Source: Spirometra erinaceieuropaei
Taxonomy: Eukaryota > Platyhelminthes > Cestoda > Diphyllobothriidea > Diphyllobothriidae
NCBI GenBank assembly: GCA_902702965.1
Contig: CACRXP010000029.1
Location: 1,186,124-1,250,123 of the forward strand
DNA: 64,000 bases
Direction of reading: 5' to 3'
Position numbers and translations under genes: made by a program. The notes under the pieces are model-generated. The model ran no database searches, had not been told where the DNA came from, and saw only the letters and a list, made by a program, of their open reading frames with translations. Numbering within the stretch: position 1 is the stretch's first letter; the number at the start of each line of letters is the position of its first letter. This document shows positions 1 through 11,490 of the stretch, piece after piece.

Positions 1-569
1 CCCAAGGAACTTGAGCACATTCCTTAAGACGCGCTCGAAGCTGCCGCGAAGCTCTAGCATTCGCAGTTTATGAGGTCGCTAAATGACAGGGTAACTCGGA
101 CTCTCTTTCAGAACGTAAATTCAGGCCTTATGGCGCCTTAGTGAGGCCCCTGTGGCACTCACATTGAGATGGGATGCGAACCGTTCATTTCTGTGAAAAC
201 CTGGTGGCACTAGGCCATGCAGCACGCGTCCCGATTCTATCTTGTTGCTTGGTCACTTGGTGTGTGTTGCAGTAGATGCAGAGTAAGTCTGTTATCACTA
301 TAAACTAGGTCACGCGGGGGCTACCGACGTTATGCCCGCCACACTGCGGGGACACACGGCGGACGTCGTCAAATGCTGAATCCCGGCGGCTTGGCCGGCA
401 AGTTCGGTATCAGGATTCCGGTTAAAATAGGGAATCTCCTGCTATGCGGTGACAGGTGTTGCGTGGTGGTCAAAGACGAGGAGACTCATCCGAGGTTTGT
501 TAGTTTACTCATGAATATCTGGACTGAGCGTATTCCTAAACTACACCCTCTTAATTAGAAAAATGGAAA
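1..569. other. No gene recognised, GC-richer stretch
   Basis: This stretch is less AT-rich than most of the window. The longest frame (61 codons at 373-558, plus strand) has no recognisable motif and I do not treat it as a gene. Nothing else is supported. Confidence 0.5.
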
Positions 570-619
570 AAGAAGCGGAGGAGGGAGGGAGTAGGAGGAG
601 GGGGAGGAGGAGGAGGAGG
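570..619. repeat. Purine-rich GGA microsatellite
   Basis: A run of GGA-type triplets with few interruptions runs straight into the run of Ns. The assembly probably broke here because the repeat could not be crossed. Apparent frames across it (for example 563-898 plus and 555-953 minus) are artefacts of the repeat and the gap. Confidence 0.9.
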
Positions 620-864
620 NNNNNNNNNNNNNNNNNNNNNNNNNNNNNNNNNNNNNNNNNNNNNNNNNNNNNNNNNNNNNNNNNNNNNNNNNNNNNNNNN
701 NNNNNNNNNNNNNNNNNNNNNNNNNNNNNNNNNNNNNNNNNNNNNNNNNNNNNNNNNNNNNNNNNNNNNNNNNNNNNNNNNNNNNNNNNNNNNNNNNNNN
801 NNNNNNNNNNNNNNNNNNNNNNNNNNNNNNNNNNNNNNNNNNNNNNNNNNNNNNNNNNNNNNNN
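620..864. other. Assembly gap (245 N)
   Basis: Uncalled bases. The left flank is the GGA repeat. The right flank resumes as ordinary mixed-composition sequence. Confidence 0.99.
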
Positions 865-1650
865 TCTGCGTGAAGACGACCGAATTCCCGGACGTTAGTC
901 ATGGTTTCAACACTGGCGGATTTGGGTTCCCGCTCCGGCTTCTTCCAACACATGGTTCATAATAGCAGATGACTTTCAACAAAGCAACTACACACGGACA
1001 TCCTGTCGGTGTGACTGCTTTTACTTAAACACGACAACATAAAGGGCGTGCCGGCACGCTTAGGTGCAGGGCCTTGCTTCTTTTCTTGTGTAAGGTGTAG
1101 ATCAGACGGTGTGGTGGTACGTTTAGGTGCGGGTTTTCGCCGTGTTAGTCACCTGCGCCCCCACCCCGTCTTTGGTCTTAATGACTCTGTCTTACTGGAG
1201 TGGAGGAGAGAGTGCGACGCATGGTGAGCAAATCTACTCTCACACAAATCACCGTCCCTGCCCTCATCCTTTTGTAGAACACACCGTGGATATTGTCGGT
1301 AAAAACGCTCGAAATGTCGTCATACCTTGGTCAACCCAACGGGTGTTCATCGGGAGGAATGACGTGAGTAGCAGAGTCCTTGGCTGCCGGAAGCAAGGAT
1401 TGTCGGCTGGGCTGGCAATACCAGGTCACACCCGAAAGCGAGAGTGCCTGAGTGACACCAATGACAAGGACAGGACAACTCAAATGGTCACTTCCGGCTT
1501 CTAAGCTCTCATCAGCCAACCATTCTCAACTTCGGGTTTTTTCCAGTGCCTAAAACTCGATCTCGTGACCCGTTAGTTAGGCGTTTGACGTTCCAAACAC
1601 ATTGTTTCCCTGCTGGTTGCAACCGCGTTCACTGACAAATGTTCGGGATT
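865..1650. other. No gene recognised
   Basis: The longest frame (125 codons, plus, 1127-1504) has a shadow frame on the other strand and no motif I recognise. Composition is GC-richer than the window average, as often seen for repeat-derived DNA here. No RNA gene or element end was identified. Confidence 0.4.
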
Positions 1651-1920
1651 GAGATCCAGGGCACAATGGGACGAGAAGGTCTCGAAACACGATCGGCGAG
1701 CGAACCCTAACGCTTGTACACACCCGGTCACAGCCGGACTTCTAATCAGCAGGTCGCGGGATCGAACCCCAGGTGTTCCACACTTCGAAGTTGGGTATGA
1801 CTGACTGGCGACGGCTTAGAAGCCATAAATGGCCATTCAAGTCTCCCTTATCTTTGTTGGTAATTGTAGTCTGTGTATATTGCGCGCCGCTAGGCGGCTG
1901 CTGATTGGGCTCGGGAGAGA
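1651..1920 (+). repeat. tRNA-derived SINE-like unit, copy 1
   Basis: The unit starts with GAGATCC followed by GGCACAATG, both repeated about 270 bases downstream. A tRNA-like head lies at about 1721-1775, with ACTTCTAA in the anticodon-loop position (anticodon TCT, arginine type) and a good Pol III B box, GGGATCGAACCCC, at about 1758-1770. The A-box half is degraded. After the head comes a body shared with copy 2: a TGACTGACTGGCGACGGC-like block, then a block like AAATGGCCATTCAAGTCTCC. Similarity to the next unit is seen by eye; the boundaries are approximate. Confidence 0.55.
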
Positions 1921-2240
1921 GAGATCCCCAAGGCACAATGCGGGAAGAATGAGTTCCGTAACAAGATCGGTGAACACCTCCGATCGCAACCGACAGGTTG
2001 ACCAGTTCCCGTGGCTCAGTGGTTAGGGCCTTAGGCTTCTAACCAACAGGCCGCGGGATCCAGCCTCAGTGGTTACAAAACCTGGGGTTGCGTATTGCTG
2101 ACTAGTGACGGCAATCATGTCAAAAACGGCCGCTCAAGTGTCCCTTCTCTCTGTCTAGGATGTTATTCTTCGCATAATATCAATCGTTTAGTCGCTGCTG
2201 CCGATGAGGCTTAGGTTAGCCCGACGGTCAGAGCGACCAA
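1921..2240 (+). repeat. tRNA-derived SINE-like unit, copy 2
   Basis: Second tandem unit, starting again with GAGATCC and GGCACAATG. The head at about 2004-2075 is better preserved on the 5' side: GTGGCTCAGTGGTTAGG is an A-box-like D arm, the anticodon loop reads CTTCTAA (TCT, Arg), and the B box is degraded to GGGATCCAGCC. The body follows as in copy 1. Two units in direct tandem suggest either a duplicated SINE locus or a short satellite with a tRNA-like promoter. No poly-A tail or target duplication is evident. Confidence 0.55.
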
Positions 2241-2474
2241 TCATCCTGGCCACAACGACATTACGTCCCCTTCAATATGCTGCAGCTGATGATTGACGTA
2301 ATATATGCGTAAGTTCGCACAGGACTCCTAATCAATCGGATATCAGCTCAACTCCAGTGAGCAGAATTCACAAACGATAGTAAATGACCTCCAGGCCACT
2401 AGAAGTATTAATAAGACGACATCTTTTCAAGAAAAGCGGGAATGCGGAGAATACGAAAGTCCATATAAAGTAAG

Positions 2475-3051
2475 TACAGTGAGTTACCTATCTCATGAAA
2501 TGTTGGCTGAAATTCTAAAATGCGTTTTCGATTAGGAAGGATTACTTGGTCGCGGTTGTAATACTGACTATCTTGCGGCATACTCTTATAATTTCGGACT
2601 CGGCAGGATTTCGGCTTTTAAATTCACTTCTTTTTAATCTCCTGTAGAAAGCGTACTCGGCAAAAAAGACCACTAAAGTAGCATGCTTTTTCCCATTGAT
2701 GTTCGATAGTCTTTGAAACTCAAATATATAAAGAAGACGGGATTCTCTATTGATTGACTAAAAGAAAACATATTTTTGTTTATGGTTTCTATAAAATATA
2801 TTTGAATTTCCAAGATCATCAAAAATCAATGGGAAAAAAGCATGCTAATTAAGTAGTCATTTTTAACCGAGCACGCTTTCTACAGGGAATTGAAAAGAAG
2901 TGCATTTAAAAGCCGACATCCTGCCGAGTCCGAAATGTTATAAGAGTATGCCGCAAGATAGTCAGTAGTACAACCGCGACCAAGAAGTCTTTCCTAATCG
3001 AAAACGCATTTCAGAATAGCCAGCATTTCATGAGATAGGTCACTCACTGTA
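2475..3051. mobile_element. Fold-back MITE copy A (short form, subfamily 1)
   Basis: The element begins TACAGTGAGTTACC and ends in the inverse complement, GGTCACTCACTGTA. The arms are inverted repeats of each other for most of the length: the left arm has CTCATGAAATGTTGGCTG, then GCGTTTTCGATTAGG, and the right arm has both in inverse complement, followed inwards by matching blocks near GCATGCTTTTTCCCATTGA. At 577 bp it is shorter than its roughly 0.95 kb relatives and lacks their central region. Coding capacity is nil. TA/CAGT ends are typical of Tc1/mariner-mobilised MITEs (family knowledge; the mobilising enzyme is inferred). Confidence 0.85.
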
Positions 3052-3764
3052 GACTTTATTTATTGAAACACTCAAATGCATTTCCCTACTTACAGGGGCG
3101 TAAAAAGGTACTTATGGGTATGCGTCAAGCTAAATAATTTCCAAAAACAAGTATATTGCACAGTATGGCAGTAAGAAAAGAACCCGGTTTTCAATAATGT
3201 GTTTCACAGAGAAGTCATCAAAATTTCATGTGAATTTTTTCAACGTTAAAAAGTTCAACGTGCGGTAGACCACCGTAGACGGCATTTTGCTGATAGATAC
3301 ATCAATAGAGGGACCGGTCAGTGACTGAGAAATTAGGAGAGAATTGGAAGATGTAATAGCAAACACACCACTTTCCTGCATGGAAAGAGCTTTACTTTTA
3401 TTAAACTACTGTTTGGTTTTTGATGATGTGGATTCTGTTGATTTTGAGAGCGGACTCTTTGTTCTTTAGTGGTTTTGCACAGCAATCCAAAGGAGTGGGT
3501 CCTGGGACTTAAAGTTTTTAAGGCCTTCAAATAAAGCAGTTTTTGCGCAAGCAGTGTGCTTTAAGAGTTCTTTTTTAATACATATGTCGGTTTGGGTCGT
3601 GTTTGAAGGCTCAGCGAAATATGAAGCCTAATCGCCGGTGAGGTTCAAGGTCAATTATGGTGGCCTTTCGACAAAATGGGTCCTCGATAAATATAAAACA
3701 TTTTATGCTATGCTATCGCATGATAATTGCTTTCGTAGGAAATCCTATATTCTTCAAACCTTAC
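3052..3764. other. No gene recognised
   Basis: AT-rich DNA between two MITE copies. A 65-codon minus-strand frame at 3333-3530 is not recognisable. No RNA or element boundary was seen. Confidence 0.4.
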
Positions 3765-4363
3765 ACTGAAAGAAAGGGTATATTTTGACCTTAAGAAGGC
3801 GGCTAATTTTGTGAATTTTAAGGCTGCGCAATGTTTGTTTAAATAACCTCGCGTCTGTCTATTTTATGATTCTCCTCATGTTCAACATTCGTTGCACAGT
3901 CATATGAACCATTCATGATATCTGCATGATAAACTGGAAGAATTAATGTTTTTTACATGGAAAGCTGGTAAATTGAGAACTTTAAACGCAAATCCCACAC
4001 CAGATCGAACTCAAAATTATTTTGAAAATGAAAAACTTTTAAAATTAGAGGATCATAAAATTTAAAGATTTGATTAGTTACCAAATTAGTACAAGAAAGA
4101 ACGCATTCATGCAGATTTTTAATCAAATATATCCGAATTTATAGGAGCATCGAGAATTTAGAAAGAAATCGCACACTAATTGTGCAGTCATTTTTTACCA
4201 AATGGGGTTACTATAACCAGCCGGAAAGAAGTACGTTTAAAAGCTAACATCCTAGCGTCGCTGAAACATTGCAAGATTAAGTTAAAAGATAATCAGTATT
4301 GCAACCCCACCCAAGTAACTCTTCCTAATCGAAAACACATTTCTGAATTTCTATTAGCCTTCG
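3765..4363. mobile_element. Fold-back MITE copy B, degraded partial copy
   Basis: It matches the central and right parts of the family: the AAAGAAAGGGTATA block, the CCTCGCGTCTGTCT block, the right-arm block AGCCGGAAAGAAGTACG, and CTAATCGAAAACACATTTC near the end. The terminal CATTTCATGAG and CACTGTA are missing. The left arm is absent or too diverged to see. Confidence 0.6.
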
Positions 4364-5262
4364 GCCAGTTATTTAGCGTTTATATCTTTAATCTTTGTCC
4401 AAATAACTCCAAGAAAAATTTATAAATTTTACTGGCCTATGCACTTCCCTGTCGGAAATCGATAATATTTCTGTAGTAAGCGAAAGACTTTCTAATGACA
4501 TTGCCTATTGTAGACGGCGATGTATTATCATAAATGAAAAACTGACTGACCGTATTAATATTTAAGTATTTCACGGACACTTGATATTTTTCCACTTCTG
4601 ATTCTAAATTACTCATTAGCAGAAACTCGACCGCACTAAAGTTACCATAATCTTGCTGACAGTTATCGTTTATCTGGAAACTACAAATGCGCCAGAACTC
4701 AGGTTCGCCTTTTGGTCTTATTACTGCCTTTCAGAACATAAGATTATGCTTATTTGCAAAGGAGAGTTTTAGGGAAGAAACGACGCCGGTTTTCAATAAT
4801 GCTCTGCTTGCATGTGTCTAGTGTCACCTGATATTTCGTGGGGTGGAAATCGTGTTCCAAGTTAGTGATGATTGTTTTGGTACATCCACCACCAGAAATA
4901 CAGATATTTACTGGGTAGGTGTGGTCTACGATGCTTACTGGCATGGTTATTTACCTGAATGCAAGATGACGTTAGAGCCCACGCGAACCCGTAATCTTCA
5001 CGCTGTAAAAACATGCTCTGCGTGGGAAAACGTTGTATCGGGCACGTAAAGCTAATCAATAAAATACGCTATGTTTGGGTTACACTGCACCGGTCACGTA
5101 AATTAATTATGCCACCCACTGCATACCTTGTGAAAGCTGATGATCCAAGAGGCTTCAGAAAAGGAATAAATCTAGAAACTCAGAAGACCGAAGACTTTTC
5201 ATATGTCTATCGGATTTTCTATATTTGCTGATTCCTGATTGTGACTTGTCACAGCCGTTGAC
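4364..5262. other. No gene recognised
   Basis: Short overlapping frames on both strands (for example 4843-5049 plus against 4862-5059 minus) mirror one another and have no motif. I see nothing else. Confidence 0.4.
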
Positions 5263-6070
5263 TTACGGTTCAGAACTTACGAGGTGGACTTTCAGATCGT
5301 CGAAAGCAATCTGACATTCGTCAGTCCACGTAAATTTCCGACCTTTCTCGGTTAACCGATGTAATGGTTGAGCAATGGATGCAAAATTTAAAATAAATTT
5401 GCGATAGTAAGACGCCAATCCAAGAAAACTACGGAGTTCGGTTACTGATTTAGGAATCGACCACAATTTAACAGCGCTGATTTTCTCCGGAGAAGCCTGG
5501 ATGCCTTCTCGACTGATTTCATGTCCCAAATAGGTGACCTTGTCACGCAAAAATAAACACTTCTGTGGGTTAAGACGTAAACCTGCGTCGCCCAGTGCGG
5601 TTAAAACGGCCGCGAGGTTTTGATTATGATGTGCTATGGTGCGTCCGAAAACTATAACATCGTCTAAGTAGACCAGGCACTGATTTGGTAGCAGTTGGCC
5701 AAGGACGACTTGCATCAGGCGCTGAAATGTCACTGGTGCATTGCATAAGCCGAATGGCATGGTCTCATATTCGAATAGTCCTTGTGGAAGTGTAAATGCT
5801 GTCTTGTGGCGGTCTGCAGGTTCTATCTCGACCTGCCAGTACCCCGATTTAAGGTCTAAAGTAGAAAACCAGCGTGCGCCAGCTAGTGCGTCGAGGGTCA
5901 CATCGATACGGGAAGTGGAAAGGAGTCTCGAGTGGTCAAGGCGTTGAGTCTGTGGTAGTCGACGCAAAGGCATAGCTTCCCGTCTTTCTTCGGTACTAGG
6001 GTAACGGGAGATGCCCATGGTGAGTTTGTTGGCGTATAACTCGATTCTTGAGCATAAAATACAATCAGTT
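5263..6070 (-). pseudogene. Ty3/Gypsy-type reverse transcriptase fragment, frameshifted
   Basis: Fragment of a Gypsy-class pol polyprotein; the enzyme copies element RNA into DNA. Visible RT motifs in order: a WASPVTLVPKKDGKL block with CVDYHRLNALT (RT motifs 1-2), LDLKSGYWQVEI (motif A, catalytic Asp), MPFGLCNAPVTFQRLM (motif B), YLDDVIVF (motif C, both catalytic Asp present) and LGLASYYRKFI with FTWTDEC (connection to RNase H). The N-terminal block lies in a different frame from the rest; the junction near 5909-5912 in a short C run fits loss of one base. A TAA at 5263-5265 cuts the frame just after the RT core. RNase H, integrase, gag and LTRs are not found, so this is a truncated dead copy. 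Confidence 0.92.
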
Positions 6071-6954
6071 GGTAACGAGGTTTGTGATTTGTCTTGATGT
6101 AAAAACTGATAATCTGGAAGTACTTATTGCTGCTCGGCTTGCTTTTACATGCTTCTTCTCCCATGCAGTCACTTCATTTCCATTCGGAAACAAGGTTAAG
6201 TGTGTCATCATGTAGAATGAATTTACAAAATGCATCCGGAACTTTAAGCGAAGGTCATACAGGATAAGCACTCAGAACACTAAAGTACGTATTCCAAGAG
6301 GCACATCGTTGGAGCTGACTCTGAACGCCGTAAGTTGATCTACACTTTTGGCTACCCGTGAAGGAGAAGTACTTTTGATAATTCAGGGCATCGTGCCAAC
6401 TAGAATAGGATTGTCTACTCGAACTGGATTTTTTTGGATGCAGTCCATTTTGTATTTTTAGAAAAATAAAAGTAGCCCTGGCCTATAATTACTTCCTATC
6501 CATAAATACTTCATCGTGTACTTTCTGACAATTCAGTCTTTTGGCATCTGGAAAAAGTAATATTTTAACTTGAAGTAAATTACTAGGCACAAAAATCTTT
6601 CAGGGTCGATGCAGAATTTTGGGTTATTTGCCCGCAAAGAAAAATACTGGCGGTAATCTTTAACGCAACAACTCGTAGAAACGTACATTTCAATTTTCCG
6701 CGTTTTCCTTGTTTTCCTTGATCACTGTAGTCCAGGACTTATAGCCTCTAATTTAAGAAGAACACCATCAACGTGAAGCAAATGGTTTAGTTACAATTTA
6801 GTAAGATCAATAACTGGGCCGCGAAAATTTAACCATGCTTAACTAAAACCTTGAGGTTGGTTAATCAATTTATTTCTGCCCACGAAAACCAAAATAAGCA
6901 GACATTTTACAATCAGGAATTACAGGAACGCTAATTGTAAGTCAGCGATGCATA
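6071..6954. other. No gene recognised
   Basis: AT-rich, without a frame longer than about 70 codons and without motifs. I looked for Gypsy LTR or gag upstream of the RT fragment and saw none. Confidence 0.4.
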
Positions 6955-7917
6955 AAGATGATAAATCTGCTAACTCATAAAATGCTGACCGAAATTTTGA
7001 AGTGCAATATCGACTCGAAAAGATTACCTAAAAAGGGATGTAATACTAATTTAAGTACAGAATAGTTACACAATAATTCAGTTACGCCAAGATTCAAGCT
7101 CCTAAACGAATTTCTTTCCGGCTGCTCATATGAACGAAACCTTGTAGTAAATTAATACTTAAGGAGTACCACTTTTCCTTATTGATTTAAGTGTCCTTAA
7201 AAAATCAGAAAACATGCCTAAACACATTCATTCTTTCATTATTTTGATAGAATATAACTTTTTTTTAAATTTTGTAATTGAAAGAAGGATTTAATTTGAT
7301 GTTGGAAATCTCTTCCAATTCCCGAATAATTTTGAACTTGACGAGGTTTCACACTTGTGTTTGGTCTTTCTTAACTACAAGCTAAATATTTCCCGTATAC
7401 TGAAAATCTCACATTTCTGTACGCCGTTAATAATTGACTATATGCGGCTCATTACATTTAGTGGTGAATTTTAGCCGTATTGTAGACTTGACAAGCAAGA
7501 TTGGTTAATGCAACGACAGGCATTTTGCGGTCTTAAAACATTTCGTGATTATAAAATTTTAAACCAACTTATACCCTTCTTTTAAGTATAAAATGTAGGA
7601 CGTAATGTTCTACCAAACGCGAAAAAGAAAGCATATATTTAGGCATGTTTTCTGCTAAATATACTTGAATTTACAATGACATCTAAAATCAATGAGGAAA
7701 AGTACTACTACTTATGTATTTATTTCTTACAAGGTGTCGTTCATATGAGCAGCCGGAAGGAAATTCGTCCAAAAGCTGGCACCCTAGCGTCGCTAAATTA
7801 TCGTGGAAATATGCTCTACTGTAATTAATATTACATCCCTCCTTAGGTAATCTTTTCGTGTCGAAAACGCATTTCAGAATTTTAGCTAACATTCCGTGAG
7901 TTGAAACATCTACTTTA
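6955..7917. mobile_element. Fold-back MITE copy C (subfamily 2, full length)
   Basis: The left end is degraded, with CTAACTCATAAAATGCTG where the family has CTAACTCATGAAATGTTGG. The right end reads ACATTCCGTGAGTTGAAACATCTAC. Internally the arms mirror each other well: CCGGCTGCTCATATGAACG on the left against CGTTCATATGAGCAGCCGG on the right. Length is about 960 bp, as for other full copies. No coding potential. Confidence 0.75.
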
Positions 7918-8189
7918 ACTATGCTTTCATCTTAAAGATCACACTGTCATTTATTCTGCACAAATATATACTGGAACCGCTTAAACACATGACACATCAG
8001 CAAGAACCTTTGTATGTGTGCTCAAAGTACTGGCCAACACATCAGCACCTTTTGTGAAAAAACTGGCCCACCACGAGACAGCAAGTAAACATTGTTCATA
8101 AGAATATGGCGGGGAACAGCATATTCATTAATTTCCAGCAGAGTGGAAACGTGGAAAAATAGGTGTAATCTGAAAGTTTAGCGAACGTC
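7918..8189. other. No feature recognised
   Basis: AT-rich spacer between a MITE and a dispersed repeat; nothing supportable seen. Confidence 0.4.
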
Positions 8190-8320
8190 TACATTCGCTG
8201 GGTTTGACATCCCAGAAACGGCAGAGGGCGCTGAGGGACCCACTGAAGAGCACAAACCCTCGCAGCTGTGTCACGCCGAGGCAGAATGTCAACGAAACAT
8301 GTGTCTGGACTTTTAGTAAG
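8190..8320 (+). repeat. Dispersed repeat shared with about 63440-63530
   Basis: The block GGGACCCACTGA followed by CTCGCAGCTGTGTCACGC reappears as GGGACCCACTGA and CTCGCGGCTGTGTCATGC near 63458-63500, in the same orientation, with similar sequence continuing (GACACGTGCCTGG-like downstream). Family and ends are unknown to me. Confidence 0.5.
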
Positions 8321-9779
8321 TATCTATGTCTGGAGAACGGCATAATATGTTTGCCATATTCATTTCATGCTACTCGTGGTACTGCTTGTTTGTAGAATGG
8401 ACATTACGTGGTTATTCTACAGAAGTTAATTGTCTTCGACTCAAGTCTTCATTGAAATTTCGAGTCTGACCCTTAAAAGTCATGTTTCAGAGACTAAACT
8501 CCATGTCCCGCAGTGAATAATTTCCAACATTACTCACCTGGTATATATTACAATTCTGTGTTTCATTTTTAATTATTGGCAATCACCAGGAATTGGTCAG
8601 CATGCAGATGCATAAATATTGTAAATAAAATTTCCTTCATAACTCTAGTATTTCGTGTATCGCCAGCTGGTTAAATTATTCCGTACATCACTAGGCTCGT
8701 CCTTGCTTTGTGCTGATTCTTCTCAGGGTTGTTAACCAGAAAAAAAGTTTCTCAGACAGGAAAATGGTTAGCTTCTTAAGGTAACATGATTTTGCCGGCA
8801 AGTGATATTAATATTGCCCGTTGACTTAAAACTTAGCATACTTTCGGTGTCATTGAACGTAGTTGAATCCGTCGGCATCAAACAGAGCTTACATGCTGAC
8901 CATGGTAGATTCTTGGATTTGCTCCGTTTTTGTTTCTTGGGGTCACAATGGAGGCCACTGTGGCTCAATGCAGACTTTTCCGAACTCGTTTGCGGTCTTT
9001 GCTATCGTCATGCATAAGTGTGACGTGATTTAAACGTTAACTGAGGCCACATTTCGATCCCATCAGCAGTTAGCTGAAGTAGTCGGACTGGCATCCGGTG
9101 CATGACAGAGAAAATGGGGGGGAACTCGGCTCTCGGGGGAATTTTTCCCTCATGAATAACCACACCAATAATAAATACGATGTGTTTTAGCCTATCACGA
9201 CACATTTTGAGGGCAGAAAGCTGACACAGTGACTTTATCCTTCTCTGATACGGAGCTAGTCTGTGACGGCTCCTCTGTAGCTTGTTTCTGAGCCTGTGTG
9301 TGGTTTTTGCTGCCAATGGCTTTCACTCAATACCAGGCGCCGCTTTCAGTCCCACCGCGCCTCATTCAGAGTCGAATGAATTACTAGAAAAAGAAGAAGT
9401 GAGACCAGTTTGACTCGGATCCAGTGTTTTATTCTCTTTGTGTTTTCACGGTCCACAAGCCATCGTTAACAGGGTAGTTATCGACTGATGTCTAACATGA
9501 TCCCCCAATAGATTGATATTTAATTTTTCGTCAGATCTCTTTGTTGTGACCTCTGTGACACTCCTACTGTTTTACAGTTCTACGAATAAAACTGATAGCA
9601 GGTTTTTCTCCAGGCGGCATTCATCGACCAGATGTATTCCCAAGTATTGTTCCTTTCATGGGAATGCGTCACAGGCTGGACCTATCCAAACCTGGGAGTC
9701 CTCCACTAGGACATAGGCGGCAGCTTTTCCGAGGTTAAATTGTGTCGTTTTATAAAAGCCAAGTAAGGCAAAAATTTCT
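8321..9779. other. No gene recognised; one unassigned 102-codon minus frame
   Basis: The segment from about 8950 to 9360 is GC-richer than its surroundings and holds a 102-codon minus-strand frame (9008-9316). The frame is basic at the N-terminus with no domain I recognise. It could be a repeat remnant or an exon; I cannot decide. The rest is AT-rich without features. Confidence 0.3.
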
Positions 9780-9925
9780 GCACATTACGGACTACCAGCA
9801 AACACACGCGAGCCTGGAGTGGCCATTTCTGGCTGATTAGCGGTCGTAAGTCAGACTTAAGCAACACCAGGTGTCGGGGAACTGGGAGTTTGAGCCCACG
9901 TCCTTTGGTTAGCTAACATTGGTAA
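9780..9925 (-). repeat. SINE-like copy, minus strand
   Basis: Read on the minus strand, a degenerate B box (GGGCTCAAACTCCC) is followed by a block ending AGCCAGAAATGGCCACTCC. This lines up with the body of the tandem units at 1651-2240 (GCCATAAATGGCCATTC). The A-box half of the head is lost or unrecognisable. By-eye similarity only. Confidence 0.4.
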
Positions 9926-11490
9926 ATCCAATCCTCCAGCAACTGTGATAAGTAAGATTTACTAAAGCGGAAGGTGCACATCGAACAGAACTTACTAACG
10001 CTCATCTTTTTAGAATACAACACAATTGTTCGCAGTCGCCTCAGTCGATTTGGGCTGAAAAATGAAAATGTGAAGGCAGGCAGTGTAAATGCCCCTAATT
10101 TTGGCTGATTTACATTCACTGATAGATGCGCATACGCGTACATATCTGTTTATTTGTCATCCTCAACGTCGAGAACCGCCAATACATAAAGAGCCGTCGA
10201 TAGTAATTTAAACTATGACAGAAGTACAAGATTATTACGCAGCCGGATTCTGTGCAACCCGTAAAACTGACAGAATGACCATTAACTTCATCAACCATAG
10301 CCAAAAAGATGCGTTTAGCTAGCTTTCTCGTTTACCGCCACCGTTTTATATGAACGTCTAATCTGCCACATACGCACAAATAATACTTGTATATGCAGCG
10401 CACAAATTCCAATTGATTTTAATGCTCTTATAAATTCCTAAGTCATAACCCATGCCTTCTGAGTCAGAGGTACAAGAGAAATTTTATGAACTCATAGTTT
10501 AGAAGAATTGCTCTCTGTTCAAATGTTGCGGTTGCGAGAAGGGCGTTTCTCGATGCACAACGTTCTTATCCGATTACCTAATACCTAGAAAGTGCGTTTT
10601 GATTTATTTAAAGGACTTTCGAGATACATACTGTGGACTTCCTCCAAACCAATCTTGTATATCCTTCCTCTCTCTGTAATGCGCAACCACTGACTCCTTA
10701 GTCAATGAATTTACAGACTAGGAAGAGTGTTGAAATGCTCAAATGAGGTAAATATTGGTAAGGTTCTCAAGTTTCCATCTTGCCATCATAAAGGGGGATT
10801 TTTTTCCAGTCACTTATCAAACTCACTCTCTTCTAACTAATGATGTCTTTACATAGCACTCCAATCGGATGCAGCTGTTATACTGCCCTATCCAGTGTAT
10901 CACGAATGCTGATTGGTGGTAAGTTTTGTAAAATTAAAATTACCAGTTAGGCTCGTCCATTTGTGCTGTGATTTTTTTGTATTTTTTGCCGTTTGCCCCG
11001 CCCAGACCATATTTCCCACCCTTTAACTACATGCCTTTGCAGAAACTACATAACTCCTCATTAACTCGAAACACACTTCTTTCTTTGGGGTGTTAATACC
11101 GGACTTAATTCTCCTATAAGCGAGTAGAATTCTTTGGCTCACTGCTCTAGCTAAATGATCAGAATGTTTTGGTAGTCTGGCTCACACCACGAGAATAAAA
11201 ATGTCACACTGAATCATACTTTGGGCAATTCGGTTTTCCAGTCCGTCAGACTCTTTCTGTCTCCAAAAGTGATCTAGGAAGGACTGCATAGTAATGACTT
11301 GCCAAAGTAGCGGACTACTGGAGGTAATGAGATTCCAAATTTCGCCTCTGGCGTGTTCATTTATTCTAAAAATATCACATTTCCCAGACATAGAATAACA
11401 AGCAAATGGGGTGCGAAGCAGAAAAAATCAGCTGAGAGGTCATTGACGCCTTAGGCGAAAACTATGCATCTTCAGTCAGCACAAAATCGA
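9926..11490. other. No gene recognised
   Basis: AT-rich, only short frames, no motif. The last 100 bases approach the 3' end of the minus-strand PLE. Confidence 0.4.

Noticed and set aside
555..953. Long frames across the first gap on both strands
   Set aside because: They consist mainly of unknown residues from Ns and a GGA repeat.
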